Positions 40,676 through 50,421 are shown, numbered from the stretch's first letter. The stretch is DNA of 64,000 nucleotides from Paenibacillus bovis (GCF_001421015.2 NZ_CP021170.1:62001-126000), one strand, 5' to 3'. Notes: generated from the sequence alone by a model not told the origin. Made by a program: numbers and translations.

Positions 40676-40975
40676 TTGCCAGATATGAATAGTGAGCTAT
40701 ATCGCTTTTTTGAAAAAATTTCATGGATTGCTCATCCAGATACGACCTTGACTATGAATGAACGAAATAAAATGATACTTCAAATGATCGATATATATAA
40801 TCCCTTGGATCATATTATGGGCACAGAAGATGCTGCCGTACTATCTGGTAATGAGTTAAGTTCGGATCGGATCAAGCGACTCTGCCAGGAGGGTGAATTA
40901 CGTGCAATCAAAATTGGTAAGCAATGGATCCTGGATAAAAATCAAGAAATTAAAGCGAAGCGAAAAAGAAAATAG
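40676..40975 (+). CDS. Excisionase-like HTH protein, 99 aa
   Basis: The start is TTG 40676 (or ATG 40685) behind a weak TAGGGTG site. The C-terminal half is a MerR/Xis-type HTH: 'AAVLSGNELSSDRIKRLCQEGELRAIKIGKQWILDKN'. The N-terminal half is helical. It sits behind its own promoter with two palindromes, so it is probably an autorepressor controlling the 40986-41939 genes. It need not be a true excisionase, as no integrase is present. Confidence 0.7.
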   Translation: MPDMNSELYRFFEKISWIAHPDTTLTMNERNKMILQMIDIYNPLDHIMGTEDAAVLSGNELSSDRIKRLCQEGELRAIKIGKQWILDKNQEIKAKRKRK

Positions 40976-40985
40976 GAGCGATATT

Positions 40986-41882
40986 ATGAAAAAGAATAAG
41001 CGTGTGATTACAGGGACTTTGGCCGTTGTAACAGCTGTAAGTATGATTAGCGGAGCTTTATTGCTTTCTGCTCCCAATTCAGTATTTGCAGCAACGGCTA
41101 TTAAAGTTACAGTTGATTCAGCAACGGTTAACTTTCCGGATCAGAAACCTGTTTTAGATAACAATCGAGTCTTGATTCCAACACGGTTTGTTGCACAGCA
41201 GCTAGGTGGTAAAGTAGGATACAATAGCAAAAGCAAGACAGTTACTATCCAACAAGGTGCTAAGACAATTACGCTAAAGATCAATAGTGCCAAAGTGATG
41301 GCCGGAGGAAAAACGGTTATGCTGGATGTTCCAGCTAAAGTAGTACGTGGTCGCACTATGGTTCCTCTGCGATTTGTCTCGGAAGCTATGGGTGCGACAG
41401 TTGATTGGAATCAAGCACGTAGCCTGGTAAGCATTACTACAGGAACTGGAACTGTTCCAAAACCAGTGCCACAACCGCAGTCTACAAGTGGCTTTCAATT
41501 CGATCCAGGATTCACAACAATGGCTAAAAATCTCTTCCTAAACAATATCAAAGAAGAAAATGGTAAGTTGACATTTACTGTGCCTACTGGTGCCACTGCA
41601 AGTTTTAATACTACAAAAGGTAAGCAAACAATATTGACACCTGGAAAAACCTATACCTATTCAGTAGGTAAGGGGGAAGGATTCATTATCTTCAAATATG
41701 TTGACCCATCTAAAGTTATTCCAGGTGCCCAAAAGCAATCTGAATACTATGTTGTTTATTTGGATCCTTCTATCCGAGGCTACTCTGATACTTCTAAAGT
41801 AATTGTTGTAACAGATGATGCAAAACTCAATGAGAAATCCGGCACTTTAGAAGAAGTACAAAAATTAGCAGCTCAGTTATAA
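40986..41882 (+). CDS. Secreted protein with copper amine oxidase N-terminal-like domain
   Basis: ATAGGAG selects ATG 40986 (298 residues). A signal peptide ends near 'SVFAATAI'. Residues 40-140 are a Cu_amine_oxidN1 domain, with the duplicated signature 'VLIPTRFVAQQLGGKVGY' and 'MVPLRFVSEAMGATVDW'. The C-terminal 150 residues are strand-rich and unrecognised. Such domains are common in surface proteins of Paenibacillus and do not imply oxidase activity. It is followed by a terminator. Confidence 0.85.
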   Translation: MKKNKRVITGTLAVVTAVSMISGALLLSAPNSVFAATAIKVTVDSATVNFPDQKPVLDNNRVLIPTRFVAQQLGGKVGYNSKSKTVTIQQGAKTITLKINSAKVMAGGKTVMLDVPAKVVRGRTMVPLRFVSEAMGATVDWNQARSLVSITTGTGTVPKPVPQPQSTSGFQFDPGFTTMAKNLFLNNIKEENGKLTFTVPTGATASFNTTKGKQTILTPGKTYTYSVGKGEGFIIFKYVDPSKVIPGAQKQSEYYVVYLDPSIRGYSDTSKVIVVTDDAKLNEKSGTLEEVQKLAAQL

Positions 41883-41892
41883 TATAACTATT

Positions 41893-41923
41893 AAAAAGAG
41901 TCCGTTTTTGCGGACTCTTTTTT
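41893..41923 (+). terminator. Intrinsic terminator
   Basis: AAAGAGTCCG (41895-41904) pairs with CGGACTCTTT (41911-41920), followed by further T. It separates the amine-oxidase-N protein from the large secreted protein. Confidence 0.85.
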
Positions 41924-41938
41924 GTATGGAGGAAAATA

Positions 41939-44260
41939 ATGTTTAAAAAAATTGGGATCATGCTAGTGACTGTATTTTTTGGGATAACAGCTACGCATTC
42001 TTATGCAGCAGAAACCCCTATGTTGCATAAATATTTTGAAAGAGATTACGATGCTACAGGGGAATTTTTGGCGGGTGTAATCCCAGCTTTGGATGATTCA
42101 CAGGTTTTAACACGTCCATGGGAGTTATCAAGATGGACTGGAATTGTTAATTACCCAGATGGAACAAGCAAAAAGATACAAAATTATGATGTGTTTAATG
42201 TAAAAAAGGCCGAAGGTGATACTAACTTCGATAAAGAGAACGGGTTTGGATTAGTTTATAAAAGTCCAGAAGCCCTTGGTGAGTTGTTTGATGCTTTTAT
42301 ACAAAAACCAGATGGGGTTACTGCAAAACAAATTGACTATTATCGTACTATGTTCTCAGTAAATGCAAACGATGAAAGCTATAAAAAAGGAAACTCTTTT
42401 TATTATGATATTCAACGCTCATCACCATTTTTGCGTACTGCAGGTATTATCCAGCGAATGGGCTATAAGTTTGATCAAACCAAAAAGATCAGTGAAGACG
42501 AGCGGCAAGCCATTTATGAAGCTTCGAAATGGCCAGAACTTAAAGTAGTTCAATCTTCTCAAAGCTTTACACTGAATTACGCAGCATACGGGTTTTCTGA
42601 TCGAAAGATCCGGATCGTTGCCACGGCGAAGGGTGCTTTTCCGAACCTGAAGCGTGTTGTTTCTTTGACAGAAGGAAAGCTGATCTCTGCTACCAAAGAA
42701 AAGGAAGCCGACAGTATTAAAGTCACTGATTTTGATGGGCTACGGAAAGAATTTGGAGAAGAGATCGATGTGGTTCTGGAAGATGGATACGGCCGGACAG
42801 CGATTCAAACGGTCAAACTGCCTGCAGTCTCTAATCTCGATTTCATCCCAACGTCGCTCAGCTTGACGAATAGCAATCAGCTGTGGGTGAAATTCAAATA
42901 CAAAGGCGACGACTTTGTAACTGCTGACTATGTAAATAAACGCGGAATACCGATGGTTGCAAAAATAACGGTTACGGGTCCCGATGGACAAACTCAGAAG
43001 CTTCAAGGCATGTACACAGAAAGCAGTAAAAACACTGCGAATGGTCAGACTTATGCATTCTATATGGGGAAAGTGAACATTGGAGAGCAGGCCGGTCGGT
43101 ACAAGATTAAGGCTGAAGTAACAATTAATAACCCTAATCATGAAGATCGGGCACTTGAATATCCAGCAATCGCTTATGAAAATAATTCGATTACGGATGA
43201 ATGGACACGCGATTATACAGATCTGATTGCACAATCTGTGAATTCTGATCCAGATCGGCTTTCAGAAGGAAATAAAGCACAAATTACTGCGAAAGTGAAA
43301 AATGTCGGTCCAGATACACAGGGGAGCGTACTGATTCGCTTTACGGACAATGATGAGACAATATATGAAGTTCGAAAAACTCTTCCAGCAAATGAAGTGA
43401 CAACAGTCGGACCTTTTACCTGGAAAGGAGAAGGCGAGGGCTATCATAATATTGCGGTTAATGTAGATCCAAAAGAAGAAACAAATGATGTGGATTTTTC
43501 TAACAATATCGCTTATGGCAGTTGTCTCGTGGTTGGTAAAGATGGAACAGCTGGAGCCTGCAGCGGAAACAGTATTTCTAAAAATTGGAGTGTCACCTAC
43601 CCGACGATCACTGGCTATAAGAAAAATAGTAAAGGTAAGAGAAAACCGATTTGGAAATATAAAAAGGTGACATACCATGAGTCCCTTAAATTGAATGCAG
43701 ATGTAAATACAAAACAAGGAATTGTAACAGATCCTAATAATCCTAAATCAAGCGATGAGGAGAGCCGCGGTAGTTGGGAGATTATTCCGTGGTCCAAGCA
43801 AAATGGAAAGAACCCGAATCATGTAACCCGGGCTGGTTACGGTTTTGAGCTCAAAGTTAAAACCGACTACGCGACAGACTGGGAAACAAAAGTTCCTCAC
43901 GGTTATGAAAATACTGCGAAGCCAATTGGTGGTAAGTACTATGGACCGGATGAAGTGAAGGCTACGATTTATAACACTCGGGGCCAACTTGTTAAAACAA
44001 TAAAAATGGAAAAAACAAGTGGAGATCGTAATAATGCTACATGGGAGTTCCCTAAAACTACGCTTGTAACGGAGTCCGGAAAGGTATATGTTGATCGGAA
44101 ATTTATGACCGATTATAAGTCTCCAAATGGAGAATATACTATTAAAATCTTGAGTAGCGAAGCGGGACGAGCAGGATTTTCTGTGTGCGATACTCGAAAA
44201 GTAGAAATATACGGCAGTATGTACGATGACACTCAAAATTTAAGAACACTTGATAAATAA
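41939..44260 (+). CDS. Large secreted protein with CARDB-like domain
   Basis: A signal peptide (about 1-23) is followed by 750 extracytoplasmic residues. Residues 440-535 form a CARDB-type adhesion domain ('KAQITAKVKNVGPDTQGSVLIRF', 'NVDPKEETNDVDFSNNIAYG'). The rest is strand-rich and unrecognised. TGGAGG precedes the ATG. It lies between pilus genes and may be a tip or surface adhesin of the pilus. From about residue 220 onward the base composition becomes more GC-rich than the first part. Confidence 0.65.
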   Translation: MFKKIGIMLVTVFFGITATHSYAAETPMLHKYFERDYDATGEFLAGVIPALDDSQVLTRPWELSRWTGIVNYPDGTSKKIQNYDVFNVKKAEGDTNFDKENGFGLVYKSPEALGELFDAFIQKPDGVTAKQIDYYRTMFSVNANDESYKKGNSFYYDIQRSSPFLRTAGIIQRMGYKFDQTKKISEDERQAIYEASKWPELKVVQSSQSFTLNYAAYGFSDRKIRIVATAKGAFPNLKRVVSLTEGKLISATKEKEADSIKVTDFDGLRKEFGEEIDVVLEDGYGRTAIQTVKLPAVSNLDFIPTSLSLTNSNQLWVKFKYKGDDFVTADYVNKRGIPMVAKITVTGPDGQTQKLQGMYTESSKNTANGQTYAFYMGKVNIGEQAGRYKIKAEVTINNPNHEDRALEYPAIAYENNSITDEWTRDYTDLIAQSVNSDPDRLSEGNKAQITAKVKNVGPDTQGSVLIRFTDNDETIYEVRKTLPANEVTTVGPFTWKGEGEGYHNIAVNVDPKEETNDVDFSNNIAYGSCLVVGKDGTAGACSGNSISKNWSVTYPTITGYKKNSKGKRKPIWKYKKVTYHESLKLNADVNTKQGIVTDPNNPKSSDEESRGSWEIIPWSKQNGKNPNHVTRAGYGFELKVKTDYATDWETKVPHGYENTAKPIGGKYYGPDEVKATIYNTRGQLVKTIKMEKTSGDRNNATWEFPKTTLVTESGKVYVDRKFMTDYKSPNGEYTIKILSSEAGRAGFSVCDTRKVEIYGSMYDDTQNLRTLDK

Positions 44261-44314
44261 GCAGGCAAAATACTGGAAGTAACAGGATGTCTGCTCAGAA
44301 AGAAGGCCAATTTA

Positions 44315-44737
44315 TTGATAAATGTTATATTAATAAGTCTATGCATTTATTTTTCTGTTACAGACATCCGTTACCGAACGATTCCTAATCGTGTAATTTA
44401 CCCGTTATTTATAATTTTATTTCTTTGGCGGCTCTTTACAGAGCCGTCTTTTTTATGGGGATTGATTCCTTCCTTCATTATGTTCATCTCTTTTTTTTGT
44501 ACTCCAAATTCGATTGGAGCAGGGGATGTAAAGTTGGTTGCAGTGATTGGACTTTTCTTAGGAATAGAGCAGACCCTGCTCGTGGTTTTTCTGACTTGCT
44601 TGAGTTATATAGTGTATGCCGGTGGATCAAAATTAGTAAAGAAGCGATTGCAAAAACGAACTCCTTTAGCTCCTTTTTTGGCAGCTGGTGTATCACTATT
44701 AATTATTTTGCAATTAATAAGACCGTTAATTGGATAA
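44315..44737 (+). CDS. TadV/CpaA-type prepilin peptidase
   Basis: A TTG start follows AGAAGG. The 140-residue polytopic protein has both A24 aspartate motifs: 'VTDIRYRTIPN' near residue 14 and 'IGAGDVKL' near residue 67. It lacks the long N-terminal methylase part, as expected for CpaA/TadV. It should cleave the Flp-like pilin and the two pseudopilins encoded upstream. Confidence 0.85.
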   Translation: MINVILISLCIYFSVTDIRYRTIPNRVIYPLFIILFLWRLFTEPSFLWGLIPSFIMFISFFCTPNSIGAGDVKLVAVIGLFLGIEQTLLVVFLTCLSYIVYAGGSKLVKKRLQKRTPLAPFLAAGVSLLIILQLIRPLIG

Positions 44738-44754
44738 TATAGGAGGAAAAAAAG

Positions 44755-47700
44755 ATGCGTAAATGGATGAATGGGTGCCTGGCGGCTGCAGTGCTGCTGG
44801 GCTCTTTGACGTTGCCGATCAGTGGCAATAGGGTATATGCGGCGGAAGCATCCGCCCAGGATCTTTATTTTGAGCAGGCAAACTATGGAGCTTTAATTGC
44901 TTCAGGACTGGTTGAAAATCCCGTATTAAAAACGGTTGGTCGTGGTGGTGGTCCAACCTACTATGAGTACAGCCGAAGCATTCAGGCGGATGCAGCCATT
45001 CCCGCGCCAAACGATATGGGAAAAGCGGCGTACTATTTGGTGGTAGAAGCGACTACATCGGTATCGACGGACTATGGAAATGCCACCACATCATCGAACA
45101 GACAAATTTCGGTGAGCAGCGATGGTGAACATTACAATCAGCTTTGGCAGCCGGAAAATAATGGACAAGCTCAAGTTGTAGGCTCTCCAGGAACACGTAC
45201 AGAGTACTGGGTGATTAAGATCAATGGGGAAGCGACCTGGCCGCGTGAAGTCAACGCGCAAGGGGATGAAGTGGAATACCGAACGCTCTATACCAATATG
45301 CAAAAGGTCCGGATGAATTGGACCTGGAATGGTCCGTATTCGGAAAGTATGAAATCGATCAAGTATCGGGTCTACCGGAAAGAGCTCCCGCGGCAAACGG
45401 ATGCTCCCGGCATTACGGTCAATCCATCCGAGGACTACCACAAAGGTCTGAATAATACATTCTCGCTGAGCAAGCCAGGCTACTACGCCAATAGCGGTGA
45501 GAAAGACAGCGGCATTTTGCAGTACCGACTGAACGGCGGATCATGGAACAATTATCAGGAAGGCAGCCAGGTATCGATCACAACAGAAGGCGAAGTGAAG
45601 ATTGAATCCCGGCTGCTGACAGGTGGATCCATCGAAAGCTTGTATGGTACAGCGTACAGTCGTCAGGACAATACACCGCCGACTGCGCCGCAGATCATGA
45701 ATATCGATTCGAACAAATGGTATACCAGCGGTGTACCGGTAATCATTCACGCCGGTACCGACGCCGGATCTGGACCAGCCAATATCCGGTACCGCTTCTC
45801 CGGCGCCACCGAGCAGCCAGAAGGCTACTTATCCGGCACTCCGATGATCGCGAATGAAGGGGTCACCCAGATAACTGCTCGTACCGTGGATCATGTTGGG
45901 TTGTACAGCGACGAGGCTACCGCGCAAGTACACATCGATCGCACACCACCTGCTGCCGTATTGACCGCACCGCAGGAATGGGCCAACAGTGTAATGATTT
46001 CAGCGTCCGGTACCGATGCGGTATCCGGCATGCATAAAATCGTATTACCCAATGGCAGCTCGTACCGCGGAAACAGTGCCAAATTTCAAGCAACAGCCAA
46101 CGGGACTTATACCTTTGGCTTTTTTGACGTCGCTGGAAACAGCGTAGAGAAGTCAATTGCTGTCAGCAATATCGATGACGTGAACCCGGTAGTATCCGTG
46201 TCTCAAAACGGAGCAGCGTGGACTGGTCAAGACGTGCCGGTTCACTTCACTTTTGCCGATGGTCAGTCTGGACTGAACATGAATAAGCTGTACTACAAAG
46301 TGACGAATAGCCCGGATACACCGGATGCATGGAACCCAGCAACTGCGGAAGAAACAATCACGCTGCAGCAGGAAGGCATCTGGTATCTGCACCTGCAGGG
46401 AGAAGATCTGGCAGGCAACCCGGTTCACTTTGTGTCCAAACCTTACCATCTACAAAAACAGCCAGCGACACCGCAGCTGCAGGTCGTTGGTACAGATACC
46501 GATGAGATGCTGCTGAAATGGTCGCTGCCGGCAGGATCGGCGGAGACCGATGGTTATACCTACGAGGTAACCAATGAAAATACCGGTAAGACCTGGAATG
46601 TTCCTTATCCAGCTCACGAGCTGCGAGATTCTTCCTTGCAGCCTGGCGAGAAGTACCGGTATGTGATTGTCGCTAAAAACCATGTTGGCGAAAGTATCGC
46701 CAGCCAGGCGGTGACCGGCGTCACGCTGCCGGTCGCTCCGCTGCAGGCAAGTGTCTATCCGAAAGACCGGGATTACTCCACAGCGCTGATCAGCGTCGAT
46801 CCGGTCAAATCGGCTACAGGCTACCGGATCGTAGCCACCAACTGGGGGACTCAGCAAGTGGATGCCGATGTTACGGTCACCGGTGATACGTACCAGGACG
46901 TTCCTGGACTGCATCCGTATGCGATGTATGACTTTGCGATCAGCGCGCTGAATGAATCCGGCGAAGGGATCCCGTACCATATCAGTTACCTCTCGCTGCC
47001 GAATCAAGTATCCGGCTTTACGTCGGTGCAGATCAAAGAGGATGCTATTCATTTGAACTGGCATACAGCGACCCGGGATACGTATTCCTGGAGTAGTGTT
47101 TCTGAAGATACGTATTACCAGCTGGAGCGCAATCAGACGCGCATTTTTGAAGGCTTGATCACTGAATATGAAGATACCCATCTGGACCCCGGCAAGTCAT
47201 ACGATTATGCCGTAGCTGCCGGCAACAGCAGCGGGTTTGGTACCAAAGCAGTGCTGAGTAATATCTGGACGCTGCCAGCTGCCGTGAAACAGCTGCAGCA
47301 AAAAGAAGCTTCAGCGGATCGCTTTACCCTTTCCTGGGTAGCACCTGCAGGCGTAACCGGATACCGGGCCGTGGTTGATGATACGTATGTCATCGATATC
47401 CCGGAACGAGTCAACCAGTATACATTTGACGGCCTGGCGCCTGGCACCACGCACGCTGTGGTGTTGAGTCCGCGGAACCCATCCGGCTATGGGCAAGCAG
47501 TCAGCGCTCTGGGTACCACGCTGCCGGACATTCCGGTTGCTGGCGCCCTGGAAGTGAAGCATGTCGGGGAAGATCAAGTGACGTTCCTGATTCACGGCGT
47601 TCCCGGTGCAGATAAATATCGCCTGCAGATCAATCATGAAGAATATGTGGTAGGTGCAGGCGAACTGACAGTGAGCGGCCTGCAGGGCGGCACCTGGTAT

Positions 47701-49233
47701 GATTATTCCTTTGCCGGCGGCAATACAGCCGGATACGGCCAGGCCGCTGTAGAGCGTGTCCTGACGCTGCCTGCAGCTGTTACCGGCTATGAAGTCGGCA
47801 AGCATACGCCAACCTCTCTGGTGCTGTCTTGGCAGCCTGTCAAAGGGGCGAAAAGTTACGAGATTTATACACCGGATGAAGAGCTGCTGGCGACAGTAAC
47901 CCAGGAAACCTACCGCATCACTTCCCTGCAGCCAGGCAGCAGCAACCGCTGGATGGTACGTGCCGTGAATGAGAGTGGTGCCGGACAAACATCGTCGTTT
48001 TCTTGGCGGACGCTTCCTGGCTTTGAAAACGAGGACGAGTTGGACTGGAGCAGCCTAGTTAAAGTAACGCATACGGGTGTACATGCTGCCGATCTGTCTT
48101 GGCCAGCCGTGCCGGGTGCCGATCGGTACCGCATTTATGATCAGGATCATCAAGTGGTTGGGGAGTCAGCAGAGCCGCACATTACGCTTTCTGAGCTGGA
48201 TAGTGCGCAGGCATACAGCAAGTACATCGTGGTGCCATACAATAGCACCGGTGAAGGTAAACCGATGACGGTACCGACATTTGTAACCAAGCCAAGTCCG
48301 GACTATACCGCCACCTATACAAGTAGCCGCTCGGAGGTCAGCCTGGATCTACAGCACCAATTGGATCATGAAATACTGGTGATTGCTTCCCAGGGGAAAG
48401 AACTCTACCGCGGACCGGTCAAAGACTATCATGCCTACAAACAAGACCGCCTGCAGCCAAGCAGCATCTACACCTTTGAGATTTGGACCGAAAACGAAGC
48501 GGGCGACCGCTCACCCGTAGTCGAGCTTGAAACACGCACCAAAAAAGAGCGTGAGACGGTGATTGAACAGAAGGCGGATACGCCAATTGATATCGAAACA
48601 CCTGCAGAGCCGGTCGAAGCGGATCTCGCTCCCGAAGTGTCGCAGGACAACGATAAAAAAGACCGAAAGAACTTTATCGATATCAACCGTTCTTTTGCTA
48701 AAGATTCCATTACACGCCTGGCCGATATGGGCATTGTGAAGGGAATCAGTGATGATCTGTATGCACCGAAAGCCGGAACGACCCGGGCAGAATTTATGAG
48801 TATGCTGACTCGCCTGGCCGTTCCTGCTGATCAAATTCAGGCTGCTGCAGATGAACAGCTGACCTTTACAGATACACCGGCAGATCGCTGGTACACGCCG
48901 GAGCTGAAGGCGGCGATCCGTTATGGTATTGCTAAAGGGTTCAGCGCAGAAGATTTCCGTCCAGATCAAGAGATCGACCGGGAGCAGGCTGCCAAAATGC
49001 TGTCTGGTGCCTTGTACAGCCTGGTTGCCGAAACCGACCAGATGAATTATGCCGATGCGTCGGATGTATCGGTCTGGGCACGTCCGGAAGTCAGTGGTCT
49101 GACAGCGACTGAAATTGTGGAAGGCTATCCGGATCAGACGTTCCGTCCGCATGCCAATCTGACGCGTGCGGAAAGTGCAGCCATGATTGATCGTGCGCTG
49201 CAGCGCGGTATGATCAACGAGCCGGTACAATAA
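44755..49233 (+). CDS. Giant surface protein with FN3-like repeats and C-terminal SLH domains
   Basis: The 1492-residue protein has a signal peptide (about 1-30), an N-terminal region of unknown fold, Ig-like segments of OmpL47 type ('DNTPPTAPQIM', 'HIDRTPPAAVL') at about 305-500, then some seven FN3-like domains (about 570-1240, each with 'L-PG--Y-Y-V-A-N--G' ends). Three SLH motifs follow at about 1310-1480 ('ITRLADMGIVKGISD', 'AAIRYGIAKGFSAEDFRPDQEI', 'EIVEGYPDQTFRPHANLTRAE'). SLH motifs bind pyruvylated wall polymer. It probably acts as a mating adhesin or a display protein. AGGAGG precedes the ATG, and a strong terminator follows. Confidence 0.9.
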   Translation: MRKWMNGCLAAAVLLGSLTLPISGNRVYAAEASAQDLYFEQANYGALIASGLVENPVLKTVGRGGGPTYYEYSRSIQADAAIPAPNDMGKAAYYLVVEATTSVSTDYGNATTSSNRQISVSSDGEHYNQLWQPENNGQAQVVGSPGTRTEYWVIKINGEATWPREVNAQGDEVEYRTLYTNMQKVRMNWTWNGPYSESMKSIKYRVYRKELPRQTDAPGITVNPSEDYHKGLNNTFSLSKPGYYANSGEKDSGILQYRLNGGSWNNYQEGSQVSITTEGEVKIESRLLTGGSIESLYGTAYSRQDNTPPTAPQIMNIDSNKWYTSGVPVIIHAGTDAGSGPANIRYRFSGATEQPEGYLSGTPMIANEGVTQITARTVDHVGLYSDEATAQVHIDRTPPAAVLTAPQEWANSVMISASGTDAVSGMHKIVLPNGSSYRGNSAKFQATANGTYTFGFFDVAGNSVEKSIAVSNIDDVNPVVSVSQNGAAWTGQDVPVHFTFADGQSGLNMNKLYYKVTNSPDTPDAWNPATAEETITLQQEGIWYLHLQGEDLAGNPVHFVSKPYHLQKQPATPQLQVVGTDTDEMLLKWSLPAGSAETDGYTYEVTNENTGKTWNVPYPAHELRDSSLQPGEKYRYVIVAKNHVGESIASQAVTGVTLPVAPLQASVYPKDRDYSTALISVDPVKSATGYRIVATNWGTQQVDADVTVTGDTYQDVPGLHPYAMYDFAISALNESGEGIPYHISYLSLPNQVSGFTSVQIKEDAIHLNWHTATRDTYSWSSVSEDTYYQLERNQTRIFEGLITEYEDTHLDPGKSYDYAVAAGNSSGFGTKAVLSNIWTLPAAVKQLQQKEASADRFTLSWVAPAGVTGYRAVVDDTYVIDIPERVNQYTFDGLAPGTTHAVVLSPRNPSGYGQAVSALGTTLPDIPVAGALEVKHVGEDQVTFLIHGVPGADKYRLQINHEEYVVGAGELTVSGLQGGTWYDYSFAGGNTAGYGQAAVERVLTLPAAVTGYEVGKHTPTSLVLSWQPVKGAKSYEIYTPDEELLATVTQETYRITSLQPGSSNRWMVRAVNESGAGQTSSFSWRTLPGFENEDELDWSSLVKVTHTGVHAADLSWPAVPGADRYRIYDQDHQVVGESAEPHITLSELDSAQAYSKYIVVPYNSTGEGKPMTVPTFVTKPSPDYTATYTSSRSEVSLDLQHQLDHEILVIASQGKELYRGPVKDYHAYKQDRLQPSSIYTFEIWTENEAGDRSPVVELETRTKKERETVIEQKADTPIDIETPAEPVEADLAPEVSQDNDKKDRKNFIDINRSFAKDSITRLADMGIVKGISDDLYAPKAGTTRAEFMSMLTRLAVPADQIQAAADEQLTFTDTPADRWYTPELKAAIRYGIAKGFSAEDFRPDQEIDREQAAKMLSGALYSLVAETDQMNYADASDVSVWARPEVSGLTATEIVEGYPDQTFRPHANLTRAESAAMIDRALQRGMINEPVQ

Positions 49234-49252
49234 CGTAAATGGAAGACCATAC

Positions 49253-49293
49253 GAGGCGGGAGTAGTGATTATCATTACTCCCGCCTCTTTTTT
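49253..49293 (+). terminator. Strong intrinsic terminator
   Basis: GAGGCGGGAGTA (49253-49264) pairs with TACTCCCGCCTC (49276-49287), followed by T6. It ends the surface-protein transcription unit. Confidence 0.9.
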
Positions 49294-49335
49294 ATACCTA
49301 CAAAAACATTTCCCACTTGAAAAGGAGCCAACCCT

Positions 49336-50421
49336 ATGAGATTCAATATTCATTTTCTATCGTTTTATGTGCTGCAGACCGAAGGGAAAGAAGGACAAAC
49401 CTATAAGCAATCGAAGCATTATCAAACCCTGGATGAGCAAGAATATGAAGAAAGTGAAGTGAAAAAGTTTATTCATGCGGAGTTTGCCCGGATCGCAAAG
49501 CGCAAAGTAGAAAAGAATCCGACAAATGAAGAAGCCCCTACCAAACTCGGTACCTTTGTCGTTGAGCCAGGCCATGAGCTGAGCACCAATCCGAATTACA
49601 ATCTGCTGATGCGGCTGCGTACCGCGGATCAGAAGGAGGATTTCCAGCAGGAAGCGGATGAGCTGGTGCGCAGCTACTTGGAAACGGCAGCTGTTCGTGG
49701 CGGCGCCATGATTATTGCTCAAGCTGGCATGGATACACATTTTGATGATCCGTTTATTTTTGTCATCAAATGCGACTTTGAACAGCAGATCGCCCGCATT
49801 TCGGATGAGAAAAGCCTGATCAGTGAGGTGGAAATGGCGATCAGTTCCCGGAATATCAAATCGATTCAATATCCGCATATGCCGGAAGAAGGAATGATTG
49901 AAGAATGGGAACTCAAAGTCCACCAGTCGTCCCATGCTCGCTATTTTGAAGACTTCCTGAAGTTTGTGACCTATGAGCAATCGATTCCTGAAATGGTTAC
50001 GGCGCGGGTTATGAATGATGTTCAAAACTACTTAGAAGAAAAATGGCCCGATGAAGATAGTGAAGAGCGGCAGCAGGAGGAGCATGATCTGGAGCTGTGG
50101 GCTGCCAGTAGTAAGCGAGATCTGCAGGAAAAATGGGATCCGCAGCAAGTGATGCATGCTGCAGAGCGGATTGTAGAGATCAAACCTGAAATCGAGATCC
50201 GCTTAAAGCTGGGAGATACCGTTATTAAAGGATTACTCGCCGATTTTGGTCATCGATTGCACATTACCAAGCTGGGAAATCAGTATGCGGTCGTCATCGA
50301 AGGGGATGCCTTTACGTTTGAAAAAGGATTTTTGCCGGTTGAGTTGCTGCAGCCGGACTCTTTTGAAAAGGTCTCCCAGCAGCTGATCGAAAAAGCAATG
50401 CAATTGTCCGATACCAACTGA
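49336..50421 (+). CDS. DUF3900 family protein
   Basis: The 361-residue protein matches the DUF3900 family as I know it from Bacillus: 'FLSFYVLQTEGKEGQ', 'HYQTLDEQEYEESE', 'LGTFVVEPGHELSTNPNYNLLMR', 'AAVRGGAMII', 'DDPFIFVIKCDFE', 'IKSIQYPHMPEEGMIEEWE' and 'HQASHARYFEDFLK'-like residues. The family is usually chromosomal and its function is not known to me. AAAAGGAG precedes the ATG. It has its own short transcription space behind the terminator at 49253. Confidence 0.8.
   Translation: MRFNIHFLSFYVLQTEGKEGQTYKQSKHYQTLDEQEYEESEVKKFIHAEFARIAKRKVEKNPTNEEAPTKLGTFVVEPGHELSTNPNYNLLMRLRTADQKEDFQQEADELVRSYLETAAVRGGAMIIAQAGMDTHFDDPFIFVIKCDFEQQIARISDEKSLISEVEMAISSRNIKSIQYPHMPEEGMIEEWELKVHQSSHARYFEDFLKFVTYEQSIPEMVTARVMNDVQNYLEEKWPDEDSEERQQEEHDLELWAASSKRDLQEKWDPQQVMHAAERIVEIKPEIEIRLKLGDTVIKGLLADFGHRLHITKLGNQYAVVIEGDAFTFEKGFLPVELLQPDSFEKVSQQLIEKAMQLSDTN

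Noticed and set aside
46450-47988. Long minus-strand frames within the SLH gene
   Set aside because: They are shadows of the GC-rich FN3 repeats and have no ribosome sites.
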